A stretch of 64,000 nucleotides of DNA, taken from contig NC_088202.1 of assembly GCF_037126465.1 (NCBI RefSeq), positions 101,711,962 through 101,775,961 of the forward strand. The letters run 5' to 3'. A program made the position numbers and the translations under genes. Every line of letters starts with the position of its first letter. Positions within the stretch are counted from its first letter, which is position 1. Source of the stretch: Ornithodoros turicata (taxonomy: Eukaryota > Arthropoda > Arachnida > Ixodida > Argasidae). The notes below the pieces were generated by a model. The model ran no database searches. It worked only from the letters and a program-made list of their open reading frames with translations, and had not been told where the DNA came from. Below, in pieces: positions 44,890 through 56,403 of this stretch.

Positions 44890-47800
44890 ATCTCACGAAT
44901 GGGTAGGGACCGTGATTTGTTGATTACCGCGGAATGTATTTGACTTGTGCCTTGCTCAACGATATCAGCCCTCGTGTATTCTTAAAAGCCTAGTAACCTC
45001 CGAAATCCTATAAATTTTTGAGGAACTTGAGTCACGAAGAAGACACGAGATGAATAGCATAAGAAAATAACTGGAGTAGGCAGGCTAGCTCGTGTTGGCT
45101 TGATGACGTTAACATAGCGTTGAGTTTGAGGTAAAACACAGGACAAGGAGAGCACGCGACAGCGTCCCCCCCCCCCCCCCCCCAAGTGTGGCCAACTAGT
45201 ACGAATGGCGCCATTTCTTGACGGTGGCAGAAGTTGATTCGCCGAATCGCTCCATAAATGTGGTTACGGCTGGCTGGCGATCACCATCTTGCCTTGTAAA
45301 TGTGGGAGCAAAGATAGATTTTTGTGTGTGTGTCCAACATCCCCCCCCCGCGATAGATGTCCCAGAGTCCCACCAAAAGCCTTCGCAGCTATGGCGCTGC
45401 CACCCCTCATCATACTGTGTTGACTGACTGACGGCACGGTGAAAACTATGAAAAGTTCAGCAGGACACGGACACATGACGATATGGAGTCAGCCGAGCTT
45501 GTCAACTGCACCTCGCCCTCGCTCTGCAGGAATATTCGCCAAGGTAACAAAATCTAAAACCGTATCACTTCTTTCTTTGTTGGATATCTCTTTGTATACA
45601 TATTAGTCCAATAGGTGGACCACGCACATATGAAAGATCCTCGTTCTTTTGGAGTTCCCGCTTGCTTTCCGCCCTTCCAGCGCATACTGCCAATCTGTCA
45701 ATGAATAAAACCCTCCCTTACTAACGTCTCTTTTCCACGTCACTGCTCTCGCACCATAAAAGTATTAGCCGGCACAAGAACTGGATAACCGTCCCAGAAC
45801 ACAGAAACAAAACGTCACCCTTGTAGAGCAACAGGATCGTAGCCGTGGACATCGCTACGGCGACCCGACTCTGAGTTACGACTTTTGACGGTGCGTCCTG
45901 CCAAACAGACGAAAGAGTTACGATCCCATTCTACAAGGTAGTGGCGTATGACTCGCCATGGACTTCGCTTGTTTATAGTACTCTTTTACTCCGGCTGACT
46001 GGTAATAATAGGGAGGCCGACCAGGCAGTCATGCCTGGATATGTTATGAATGCGGACCTCCGCCCCCCTTCTGCCATTCCGCATGCATGAATGCAGGTAG
46101 ACGGCTGAGTAACATAAATATGACAATGGAGCCCTGGTGGCAGCACGCCGAGAGCTGTGCTGTTCCATGTAGTTGCTGATAGAATTATACTGCCATGAAA
46201 CTTTCCTTTCTGCGATTGCTTTTGTCGTTGGCGTCGTTGTACATGTACGGTTGTCGGATGGCAATCCTGAATGTATTAGTGATCGTCATGTTCTTATTTG
46301 GAAGCTATTAATGGCGTAGCTGTGCACCCGTAGATGCAGCGCGCAGCTCTGCTGGTCAGTCACCCAGAAATGCGTGGAGTCGGTAGGTACACGCGGCTGA
46401 GTCTATAAGCCAACTCGCTCACCAACGAAGGATGTATCAAGATATTAAGTAGTAACGTAATACATTGAGTACATTTCCGAGCGATAGAACTTCTCACTGT
46501 GCAATGACTACCTTTTGTTCGTACTCGTTCAGCAGGTATTCGTGCACGACTATGTCTGTGTTTTTCTGTTTTTTTGCACCGTAAGCCAACTGCGTTTGGA
46601 GTCTTGTATAGCCGCAAGGACTAAGATGTTGTTCTGCCCCCAAAAAAGAATGTTATTTTGCTAAATTTATCCTTGATACGTAGCAGATATTTTGTGAGAA
46701 TACTGAGACACTGGTCTGGGACGTTGTGTTTTATTTTGGACTGGAGGTGCAACTTCCGTTTTTCGTCCTCTTTGATGTATTTTCGGTGATCCTGACGGCC
46801 CTTGTAAATCACTCCTGTTTCGAACTTCTTTTGTTGTACCAATCGGAGTTAACCTACAACGAGTGTATGTACATACGTAGCACCTTGTCTACAGAAGAAG
46901 CTTAGGGATAGTAATTACAGGCCAGTTCGCAGTGGAAAGCATTCCTATGAATGCCGCGCAGAACATTCTTCCTGCCCTCTCGAGGAGAACTTTATTGCGA
47001 TGTTCATCTATAAATAATAAATGTACGTATATTGGAGATTGGGTTGTAGGTAGCACACAGGCAACGAGACTATAGCAATGGCGCCGGTGCAATACAACCG
47101 TCCCCACGTGGCTGTTCGGCGCAACCATACTGCGGGGCATACCTTTATTTTTAGGTATTATTTATTTGCATATATTTTCGTCGGCAGGTTCACCTACCCC
47201 AATCTCCATGATTGTTCCGGATTATTCCGTGATTGTTCCCGTGATTGGTTCCAGGGACGCCATGACTACCGTCAGCGTCATTTTGTTATGCTGGAAAATT
47301 TACTTACCTAAGGTATGGTATTTTGCTCCCGCACGTACCTACCGGATGTTTACGCAGCGCCCGGTTAAAAAATAAGACTAAACCAATCTGAACTAATTGG
47401 CAAACACTAAACACCTGAATAACTGCGCGGAGTTGTGCAAAACCTTCTTCCTTCACGTCATCGCATTCTAATAATAAGAGTTCATAATTGAACGCGCAAA
47501 TTCATGAAACTGCGTGCACCCACCACTGGCTTTTGCCGAGCTTTGGCGGGCTTCCTGTGGTTAAAACAGCAAAAATCTCAGCTGGTGATGTCTGGTTAGG
47601 AAATCTCATTGACGGAGAGTCAGCAGTGCTAAGGATTCATCGAGGGCCGTCTGCAAACACGGTCGGGCCATAGTATGAACGCTGAAGGCAACCAGACGGC
47701 GCGCCGTTCCAAATGAGAAAAATCTTGCGCCCTTCTCTCCTGGCTCCTCTGTGCTCCCTCTCATAACAACGTACGTGACGTCACAATAACGCGCTTGTGG

Positions 47801-47940
47801 TCACGTTCATCGTACTCTTTGTCCATTCGCTGCGTTTGGGACACAAGCGACGAAGAAGCGATCGCTGTGGTAACGAACCGTATCATCGTTGACGGTGCTC
47901 AGAATGTTCGTTCCATTTCACGCCTGAGTAACGGGATACA
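44890..47940. other. No gene recognised; poly(C) at about 45167-45183
   Basis: About three kilobases without a supported gene, RNA or transposon end. C runs are at 45167-45183 and 45344-45351. Open frames up to 92 codons lack motifs. Confidence 0.4.
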
Positions 47941-48197
47941 CACTCTGAAAACCGATCTTCACCGCAAAAACACGTTCGGAACCAACCTCCATACTGAATG
48001 ATATCGTTTGCTTTCTTGATTTGTCAAAGATGGCAGGTATACGCCTTTTTTGGGACAATTTGGAAAAACGTTAATTTGTCACAAAAAGGCGTTCGCTCCG
48101 CTCTCTCTTCTCAGATCAGAAGGATAATAACCGTATCATCCTACGCAGTTGTTGGCACCGAGTGTGTTATCCGCTGAAGTTCTATTTCTAAAACGTA
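47941..48197. mobile_element. Hairpin MITE family A, copy 5
   Basis: Starts CACTCTGAAAACCGATCTTC, ACCGCAAAAACACG; centre GGTATACGCCTTTTTTGGGA and TTGTCACAAAAAGGCGTTCG; right arm CCGCTGAAGTTCTATTTCTA. A diverged copy. Confidence 0.82.
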
Positions 48198-49414
48198 GGA
48201 GGTCAATGGAACACGAAATCCCACAAGGCCGTTTTCAACAAGGCCCGTATACCACTCCGGGCACACATTATTGCCTAAAAAAAAAGGGAACTGGAGCTTT
48301 TATAGAGAATAAGTCTCTGACGTCAGAATGAGTCTACGATGAGTTACATATGCCTTAATGTGATGCAATAACAGGGAAGCTTCTATGATGATCTCCCCTT
48401 GTTATTTCCCAGGTGAACGGGCGCTTATAAAGGATGCGCCCACAAATCAAGCGCTTGTGGTGCAACTCGTATAAACAGAGAGCGATTATAATGTAATCAA
48501 GACAGCCGCTACAGCAACGGAAACTCACGTGGAATAAGAGATGGCTAGTATACTGTGACGTACCCTCTTACTTTATGCGGCTTTTATATGGGTGATGATG
48601 AGAGAGATAAACAGATTGGCAGCATGAAGACGAACTTGAAACACTACACGGGCTTGTTCGCGAGGAACGTACGGAATTCCGTTGCTTACATGAGTCTGAT
48701 GAGCATGAAAACGGGAGGGGGGATTTATAGCGGGATTGAAACGTTCAAGAGCTAGTTCTATGCTTTCCAAGGACAAGACCAACCCCTGTGATAGAGCTGG
48801 GGGTGATTTTCAAAGTCCGTATAGGAGCGAGCTTGGTGGGAGGCATTCATCCAAGAGGAGTTTCAACATAAGCACAATGCGTACACAAAATACGTCATTA
48901 CTCTTAGCATTTTACTAAGTGACACTTTTCAGTATACACTAGTACTCTCGAATGAATGGTTCACTATCAGGAGTTGATCCCGAACTAGGATATGATGTAT
49001 ATTTTCGGTACTCTCCGCACCACTTCCTATCAAAATCTCTCTTTCTGCCACCGTAACAATGTTGATGCTGATAAGGAAGTGTCATCGGTCGGCTTACATG
49101 TGATAGTGGCATACACAGGCATATAGTTGAAGCGATACTTGGCCTCGTGCTGTTGGAGCGTCGTCACACATTCAGACTGAGGGTACAAATTAAACTTGGA
49201 TGCTCCAATTATCTGTCACGGCTACTATAACGCCTGCAGCTCTCATCTGGCCCTGCTCGCGACCTCTGAAATACTTTGAGTTGGAATAGCAGCTGTTGAA
49301 AGTTCTGCGGAAAATACTTATTGCATGCTTCAGTTGAATTACTCAATAGGACACACTGTTTTCAATAATTTTGTGTTAAATGATAATGCAATAATTTTCC
49401 TGCATAACATAAGC
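48198..49414. other. No gene recognised
   Basis: Unassigned; short frames only. Confidence 0.4.
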
Positions 49415-50390
49415 GATTCCGAACCGAAACGAAACCGAAAACCGCTTGGAACCGAAATATTTTCAAGAACCCTAACCGCAATTCGCCATCGGCAATTTGC
49501 CGAAACCGTAACTTGAACCGAAAAATGTGATTTCGGTTACCGGTTCATATGAATCGTTCAAGCGTGAACGCGTGCACTTTGGATGCGGTATTTGTATCGC
49601 TTTACAGCTCTGATTAGTGGTGTAGTATGTGCTTCTGTTAAACTAGATATCTTCGTCATGTGTTTTCATTCAGAAGTTGTGTAGAGAACATACCATCTTA
49701 TGCGCTTAGACCCATAATCGTATCACATACGCGTCGCATGTCATGTATTGCGTACGTCCCTTATGAGTTACGAACTGTATTACTGTGAAAGATGAAAGTC
49801 ACTGAAAAGGTTAGCCAGCTGTAGGACTCGAACCCACATCGTTAATTTCTTAGGCAAATTGAGGCTTTGTATGTATTTGTCCCTTGTATGTTGTTCCAGC
49901 CTCAGAACATCAGTTCATTCATATATTACTGTGATCATTTAAGATACGAAGCGTTGCACGTTGTTTGTTTCCACATTTGTTTGCTCAACCACTGAACGCA
50001 TGCGATTTTTCTTGCCTTGTAGCTTGTTACAGCACGAACGAAATGAATATGCATGAGTTAATAGAGACCACAATAAATTACTTTACGGGGAATGTTGCAA
50101 ACGGCAAAAGTGCGTCGAAGAAAGAGTTCACTCTTTGTTCGACCTGGCAGATTACACTGCACCACCCTTTCGGAGCGCAACAGATAAATATAATAATTTT
50201 TACCCGTTTGCGCTTTGTAGCTCATTTTGCGACATCCACGCAGCCTGCAGATACATCCTAGCGGAAACCGAAAACAATACCAGTTCAACTGTTTGGTTAC
50301 CTTTAACCGTAAATATTAAAACGGCGAATCCCGTAACCGCTTTCAGAGTTCTGACACTGAAACCGATATTCGTTTCGATTTCAGTCCCTG
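49415..50390. mobile_element. hAT-like element with GAACCGAA words, copy 2 (diverged)
   Basis: Left subterminal block (CGATTCCGAACCGAAACGAA, ACCGAAAACCGCTTGGAACC, 49420-49560) and right block (50260-50390, GCGGAAACCGAAAACAATAC ... GATTTCAGTCCCTGG) carry the same word family as 35076-35913. The right end CAGTCCCTG fits a hAT terminus; the left terminus has decayed. A tRNA-like SINE piece sits inside at 49790-49870. Confidence 0.65.
49790..49870 (-). mobile_element. tRNA-derived SINE fragment (second family)
   Basis: On the minus strand GATGTGGGTTCGAGTCCTAC (B box GGTTCGAGTCC) leads into AGCTGGCTAACCTTTTCAGT GACTTTC, the same string that is doubled into a palindrome at 35697-35775. Only the head-proximal part is present. 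Confidence 0.65.
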
Positions 50391-50572
50391 GCCAAAAGCC
50401 AACGTAAGTTGGCCTTTGTATAGGCTACGCAGAAATACTGGTGGAAGGAGCTACTGCTGGTTACAGCTGTGCACAAACCAAATCTTAGACATAACAATCA
50501 ACCGGATTAGGGTCAGGGCATCACTTTCCGAATGTTTGTGGTATCCCCTGTGAATTACGTCACGTGAATACA
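50391..50572. other. No gene seen
   Basis: Unassigned spacer between two mobile elements. Confidence 0.4.
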
Positions 50573-50816
50573 CTGTATACCTTTACAACAGAACTTCACC
50601 ACATAATACCGCCCGGAACTAATATCGTTCGGCCTTGTGAAACGTTTAAAACAAGGAGTGTACTCCTCTTTCGGACACATTATGTAGAATGCAAAATGTC
50701 CAAAACAGGCGAATCCATCCAATTTCCAACAAATTAGGTGAGAGATCGATATCATTCGGGATTGTTAGCCAGAATCGTGTTATGCGGCGAAGTTTATTAC
50801 ATGTGAGCAACCTTAC
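50573..50816. mobile_element. Hairpin MITE family A, copy 6 (diverged)
   Basis: Left arm GAACTTCACCACATAATACC, inner TAATATCGTTCGG and its inverse CGATATCATTCGGGATTGTT, right arm CGTGTTATGCGGCGAAGTTT. The centre has drifted to GAGTGTACTCC. Confidence 0.75.
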
Positions 50817-51599
50817 AATACGCAACTGGACTGTAACTGTTCTGAGCTTCCAGTGGAACAGATGGCTGGAGCATTATAGAAAAAGTGTGCTACAAACAAA
50901 ATCGCGCCGTGGAAGTCCAGGAACTGGAGATGCCCCCGTGAAAATATTAAACGGGGAAAATGTGGACGAAGTAAATCTTATGTAGTGACGCAGGCGAGAC
51001 TCGCGAACACTGTCCGAAAAAAAAAGAGAAAAAAAAAGGAGAAAAAAGATAAAATGAAAGTCAATGCATTGGACGGTCGACATGCTGCCCTGTTTTTCTT
51101 GTTTGTTTGTCCAATTGCCCTTATTTGTTAATTGTGTCGTTTTAATTGTACGCTTCTTCTATCATGCACATCGGCGTTGAAAATCGCAGTGCTAAGCGTA
51201 CTTAACACTGTTACCCACATTTCAAAAACAACTCCCAGTTTTCGGGAAACTTGTACTGTGTAAGCGTGCAAACACAGTGTGCAAACACACTACTGTGTTT
51301 GCACGCTCACCTCATGCATGCTCATATGCATCAAACTCAATCACGTGTCCCTCATGTCGAATTGCACGCTCTCGAAGTTAGAATGTTCAATGCGATTTGA
51401 CAACTTTTGGTTTCCTCGCGTACGGCAGAAATAAATTATAAAAAAAAGAAAAGAAACAAGTTCATATTTGATGCGATGATATTTGAAACAACTGTCCAGT
51501 GTACTGGTTTCTCGCACAGAGGGTTTTCTTTCCCTTTGAAGAGAGGGATGAACCACTTACTGATATGGTCTTGAGGTAGACTCCTAATAGACAGGAGTT
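50817..51599. other. No gene; 15-bp-arm hairpin at 51264-51306
   Basis: GCGTGCAAACACAGT (51264-51278) and its exact inverse ACTGTGTTTGCACGC (51292-51306) enclose a 13-base loop that itself repeats GCAAACAC. An A-rich run lies at 51017-51045. Nothing coding recognised. Confidence 0.55.
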
Positions 51600-51753
51600 C
51601 CCTAACGTTATAACTCGACGCGAGCGCGGATAAGATTACGAATATCCGCATCTGCACGGTATCCGCGCATGTCAGATCCGCGACCGCATCCGCGCTAGGA
51701 AATAGGTGTAACAGCATCCGCGAGGTTATTAATGGGTTTTAGTACATCGGAAA

Positions 51754-52045
51754 GTGTTCACGATAACAGTTCCGAGAACATGATTAGCCGATCGTCCTGT
51801 TTCTTCGAAGCGGGAGACATCACATTGCTAACCTTTGATTTGATAAATTCCTTTGTCGTATCGTTTCCGTAGAGTTCTTCCGATGTACTAAAATTCGCTA
51901 ATAGCAAGTTTTAGAAGATTTGAAGGTGTTCACGATAACGGTTCCGAAGGGATGATAAATCAATGAGCCGATTCCTTTGAAGTCGCTGAGATCACGCTGC
52001 TGATCTTTGACTTGACAGCTACTTTGATCGTATAGTTTTTGGAAG
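51754..52045 (+). repeat. Diverged direct duplication, period about 172 bp
   Basis: GTGTTCACGATAACAGTTCC at 51754 and GTGTTCACGATAACGGTTCC at 51926, followed by matching words (GAGCCGAT/TAGCCGAT, TTTGAAG/CTTCGAAG, GATCTTTGACTTGA/ACCTTTGATTTGA). An old tandem duplication. Confidence 0.8.
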
Positions 52046-52051
52046 GGTTCT

Positions 52052-52225
52052 TAGCACGCTCCTGGTCAACCGCATCCAGAATGATATCTTCTCACCCCTA
52101 ATTTGTTGAAAGCTGGAGGTGTACGCCTTTTTGTGACACTTATGCAGTTAAGATAATTGTCAGAAAAAGACGCACGCCTCGTGATTTCTACAAACCAGGA
52201 GTCATGAAGTTTGTTTTAAGAAACG
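52052..52225. mobile_element. Hairpin MITE family A, copy 7 (ends eroded)
   Basis: AGCACGCTCCTGGTCAACCG, CATCCAGAATGATATC, then GGTGTACGCCTTTTTGTGAC and AGAAAAAGACGCACGCC, with a damaged right arm near ATGAAGTTTG. Confidence 0.78.
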
Positions 52226-52696
52226 ATCTCCATGGCAAAAACGATATATTACAGACGTTTTTAGTTTTCAGCATAGAAACTTATTCGGGAATGTTTATGT
52301 CATCCACAGGTGTCCAATAGTTAAAGGCACAGCAATGAAAGCAATAAGCAATTAATAGCAGTGGAAGGCACAGCAATGTAAGCTATGGCGCACTTCGACA
52401 TCATACTGGATTCATTGCGTGCTGTTTGGGACGTCAGCGGAGGCACTAATGCTTGTTGGCAGGGGGTGCTGACATCCGCGCGCACCGTATATATGCGTAT
52501 AGTGCGGTTATACCCGCATTTTATCCGCGCGTAGTTCAACATGTTGTACTTCTATCTGCAAGCGACGATGTCGCGCGGACATCCGTGCGGATCCATGGAC
52601 ATAACCGCACCCGCGCACACCTCTGGTTATACCATCCGCATTGAGCTTTATTCACACGATAGTGAAGCGGTGGGTTCCGCATTTCATGCGTAATAA

Positions 52697-53670
52697 AGTG
52701 AAACCTCTCTAATACGGACACCCACGCGACCAGGATTGTTGTTCACTCAAGGCAGAGTTGTGCCTAACTCGTTACAAGTAACTCGTTACTTGGTAACGGT
52801 TACTTTTTTCGGTAACGAAGTAACGATTTAGTTACTTTTTAAAAAATTGTAATAGTAACGGAATCAGTTACAAAAATTGGTAATTCGTTACTGACGTTAC
52901 TCGTTACTTTTCTTCAGCGCGAGAGAGCACATTTCGGCACTCCCCGTGTGGCGCAATGCGTGAACCTGCGTGACCCACGACCACGTGTGACTCAAAGTAT
53001 TATTGGAGTCCCTCGCTGGATGTGTTGTTTACGTGCTGAATCGTCTTAAACGAAGGCCCTGGTCTTTTCTCTTGTTTCCGTAATCTCCGACCATCACTCC
53101 TTCCCAAGAATGGGCACCAATTGTGCTATAGCTGCAAAAAATGCGTTTCGACTTCTAGCCTTTTCTTGTGTTTGCTAAGCTTGTTTTTGGGAACCGTTGG
53201 TGATCGGGTGCACGAAAACCGGTGTCTTTTCTTGTGTTTTCATAACCTCCGATCACCCCCACTTCGGCAGCAGATGTCTTCATACGAAAGAGAACGAAGA
53301 TTACGGATGTAAATTTCGAGTATCAGCTTCTTGTGAAGTGCAATTTCTCATTGATAATGAGTTGAAGGCAAGTGACGGCATGTTTGTTGGCTCCTTTAAC
53401 TATGCGGCGGTAACGTAACAGTAACTCGTTACCTGTGAGTAACGAGAACTCGTTACTTTTGTATGTTGGTAACGAGTAACGTATTTAGTTACTTTTTTCT
53501 GAAGTAATGGGTAACGGTATTTAGTTCCTATTTTTTGGTAACGGGCACAAGTCTGGCTCAAGGGAGCTGTTCGTACAAGAGAGGTATTGCAAGTATAAGA
53601 GCATAAAGCATGCCGCTTGGCATTAAAGCTTGGCGGAGGAATCCCAGGTGTCCGCAGTTGAGGGGTGTCC
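52697..53670. mobile_element. pogo/Tigger-like MITE, split by a hAT insertion
   Basis: Left piece 52697-52752 starts AAGTGAAACCTCTCTAATAC GGACACCC. The right piece 53564-53670, read in inverse, gives TTACGGACACCCCTCAACTG, GGACACCTGGGATTCCTCCG CCAAGCTTTAATG and AATACCTCTCTTGTACGAAC, which follows the order of the intact copy at 28836-29036. The two pieces are separated by the hAT-like element 52753-53555. Confidence 0.82.
52753..53555. mobile_element. hAT-like non-autonomous element with GTAACGAG words
   Basis: Ends CAGAGTTGTGCCTAACTCGT and the inverse CAGACTTGTGCCCGTTACC. The flanks ACTCAAGG (52745-52752) and GCTCAAGG (53556-53563) are an 8-bp duplication with one mismatch. Both subterminal regions are filled with GTAACGAGTAAC / TAACTCGTTAC words. 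About 803 bp; the internal frames at 53121-53418 have no recognised domain. Confidence 0.9.
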
Positions 53671-54828
53671 GTAACAGGACGTAGCTATATTTTCGTCATT
53701 CCGATTGCACTGGAGTATAGCGAGACGATGCCTCGGCCTATATCATGAGGCAGAGGGATTCTGTTTACGGATTAAGTAACTTTATGTATTCTTGCGTTTT
53801 GCATTTCCGTATCAGCCGCACCGCTTCCGCCACTTCGATCAAACGTGTCATGTCACGTTGCGACAGTTATCGCTCAAATACCCGTGAACTCGGATAAACC
53901 TGCATGCGGCCTTATAGCAGCAAAATCTAGAACCACTTCTCTGTCAATTGCAAGTTCTTAATTGCGTCCTAAATACGTACTACGCGTAGCATTGCAAAAT
54001 TAAATCGACAAATGCGCTCTGATCCGTGGCTATAACGAAATAACGCGCTAACTAGCCATGTTTCTTACAACAAAACTTCTAAACTCTGGAAGTTAAATCT
54101 ACGCTTTCATTTGCGAGAACATTACACAACGAATAAGTTTCCAGAGAAGCGGCAAGCAACAACTACAAACGCGACAGCTTTTCCAGTTTTGAGCCGCTTA
54201 TAGAATCTATCCGAGACTTAAAAGACTCCGCCAACGCAGACTTTCTTATTAGCGTCTCTAAAGCGCAAACAGTTTGTCGAGACAGCGTAAAAACGTAAAC
54301 GTCCGTCTGGCGAAGGAAGTCTGCAAAAATTATAGAAGCGACTTCAGGCGGTAGATTTTATACGGTTAGGATTAAACTGGGCGCATGTTTTTAATGGACG
54401 AGTCGTCACGCAGCAATCGCTGGAAGAGCACCCTGGCGGGAACTAACTAACTTGCAGCAGTGCCGCCAGACGAGGCTAGTTGAGGACGTTTATTGTTTCC
54501 GTCGGCAGGCGGCGTCTGTAGACGGCTTATATTTACGACGCCCGGGTGGTTTTCTGCGTCTGGGGCTTCATCAGTAGGCAAACGAGAAGCTGCTTTGCAT
54601 AGAAAGCGTCCCTTTAAAAACCCTGTCACTGGGCAGAGAGCGACGGGCGGAAAATGACTCGCTTCCGGTAACCACTCTCGCCTTCCGTGATCCCCTTCCG
54701 GAGTCGGCTTGCAGAATATTTTGCTAGTGGTTTATAAACGCTCTCCAGTTAACTAGTCATAGCTGTACGAGTGCGAAATCACTTGGAATAGAGCAGCACC
54801 TTGGTCAGGGTGCGGAATTTCACTTGAC
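53671..54828. other. No gene recognised
   Basis: No supported exon, RNA gene or element end. Confidence 0.4.
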
Positions 54829-55529
54829 CAGGGTTTAGAACCGAACCGAAACCGGAAAACCTTACACCCTAATTTCCTTTTTCGTTCCGGAGCAAAACCG
54901 AAAAATAGTCTGGTTTTCGGTTCAAGTGGAGAGTTGGGCGGTCTGGAACTCGAACGTATACGTACCGAGAAGCAGTGTGATGTATCATCTTGAAACCGGG
55001 CTTACATTCACACGCAGTCACTGCGCTTACGCCGCCGTTCGGTGTTTTAGTGTCAGTTTTATTTTAGCGATTTTGAGGTGGACGACGACCAACAAGCCCA
55101 CATAACCGCCTTCTATCGCATCATCTCTGTGTTTTTCTAGTTTACAGGTGGGGCTGCTCCAGAGCATTTGTTGAATCTGTCTTACAATCTCGAATCGGAT
55201 AGCCGCACACCCTTTATTTTTTTTTATGTTTTCGCTTGTTTTTTTTTTCTTTTTCTTTGAGACACCTCCTGATTCGGCACGACGTTCTCTTCAGAACCGA
55301 AGTGATTCCTCAGAAAATCTTATAAATAGCACAAAAGTCCCCATTCACCAATCTGTCTTACAGATGTTCAGATTTATGACATGAATGAAAGTCCACATTA
55401 TGCAAGTATCTTGTGCTGACGTCAGAGAAGGCATCAATATGAACCATTATTTTTTTACTCCGGAGCTGAACCATTTTCCTAGAACCGGAACCAAAACTAG
55501 AGCGAAAAACGTTTCGGTTCGACAACCTG
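54829..55529. mobile_element. hAT-like element with GAACCGAA words, copy 3
   Basis: Starts CAGGGTTTAGAACCGAACCG and ends CGTTTCGGTTCGACAACCTG, whose inverse starts CAGGTTGTCGAACCGAAACG. Flanking octamers CACTTGAC and GACTTACC share only five positions, so the duplication is weak. Subterminal words match those of 35076-35913. Confidence 0.75.
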
Positions 55530-55559
55530 GACTTACCAATAGACGCACACGACCACATC

Positions 55560-56250
55560 AGTTTGTTCACAATTGCTCGCATTTACACAACGAGTACGAA
55601 TTAATCAATTGTATCCTTGGCCAGATGTGTACGCTTCCGAAAGCTCCAGGACCAAAGATAAACCTGAGCGTACTGTTCCTGTCCACTGATATTTCAGCCC
55701 ATGCATTATCTCTTTCAGTAGTAGTCAGGCCCAAGCTTCCTCCGTTCATGATCCACCCAACAGTTCCCACAACCCCTCCGTGGTCGCTTGCGCTCCCATC
55801 ACTCTCCCTATCTGTCCCTGGCCTCAACGTTCCAAAGCATCAAGTGCCACCTTTAGTTCTTCAACAGTTGGCAGCGGACATCATGCACCTTAACTTGACC
55901 ACACTGCCGTCTTCACTGATGGCTCTACCACACGGGAGTGTTCGTTGTGTGCTTTTGTCGTCCGATCTGATGTAGTCTCACGCGGATATCGTCTCTCACA
56001 TCATACGTCATCAACATCGGCGGAGCTCTATGCCATTCTACTCATTCTGCAGCAGGTATCCCAAATTCCTCCGCGTGTCTGGGTGGTCTACACCGATTCA
56101 CGGGCTGCTCTGCAATGTGTGGCAGCCATGGGACTTTGTGGGTCGCTAGCCTCCTTCGTAGTAGACATTCTCGACCAAGTTCAGCGTCTACATGATAAAG
56201 GTCATCATATATCCCTGCAGTGGATTCCTGGTCACTGCGATTTAAGAGGT
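55560..56250 (+). pseudogene. LINE ORF2 segment with RNase H, left part of a split copy
   Basis: The frame to about 55890 reads a linker ('PTVPTTPPWSLALPSLSLSV', 'PLVLQQLAADIM'). After a frameshift a ribonuclease H domain follows: 'HTAVFTDGSTTRE' (first Asp), 'TSSTSAELYAILL' (Glu), 'VVYTDSRAALQCV' (Asp) and 'LQWIPGHCDLRG'. There the LTR retrotransposon interrupts it; the domain continues at 60675. This belongs to RNase H-bearing LINEs of the I group (family-level inference). The reverse transcriptase and endonuclease are not recognisable upstream, where a hAT-like element (54829-55529) abuts. Confidence 0.88.
56247..56250. other. Target-site duplication AGGT, left copy
   Basis: AGGT immediately before the left LTR, repeated as AGGT at 60671-60674 immediately after the right LTR. 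Removing one copy and the element restores the LINE frame. Confidence 0.95.
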
Positions 56251-56403
56251 TGTAGAGCGAGAAATGAGGCGACCAGGCTCTACTGAGGTTGATGGGTTTA
56301 ATGACGGTTAATGGCGATGAACCGAAAACGAAAGCTCGGGTCACGCGCAGTGCTGCGCGTAACCGATGGCGGTGCTGGTGATGATTATGACGCTGCTGCT
56401 ACA
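56251..56403 (-). repeat. 3' LTR (left in window), 153 bp
   Basis: On the plus strand it reads TGTAGAGCGAGAAATGAGGC to GACGCTGCTGCTACA, so it has TG...CA ends in both orientations. By eye it is identical to 60518-60670. It contains a GC-rich palindrome CGCGCAGTGCTGCGCG near 56344-56359. The pol stop codon lies inside it. Confidence 0.97.

Larger units (their letters stand above)
51600..52640. mobile_element. Probable hAT-like element with ATCCGCG words
   Basis: ATCCGC words are dense at 51615-51725 (ATATCCGCATCTGC, GGTATCCGCGC, GATCCGCGACCGCATCCGCG) and again at 52470-52645 (ACATCCGCGCGC, TTATCCGCGCG, GACATCCGTGCGGATCC). The inverse of the right block reads CAGAGGTGTGCGCGGGTGCG, a CAG-type hAT terminus. 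The left terminus is unclear. The interior contains an old duplication (51754-52045) and family-A MITE copy 7. Confidence 0.5.
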
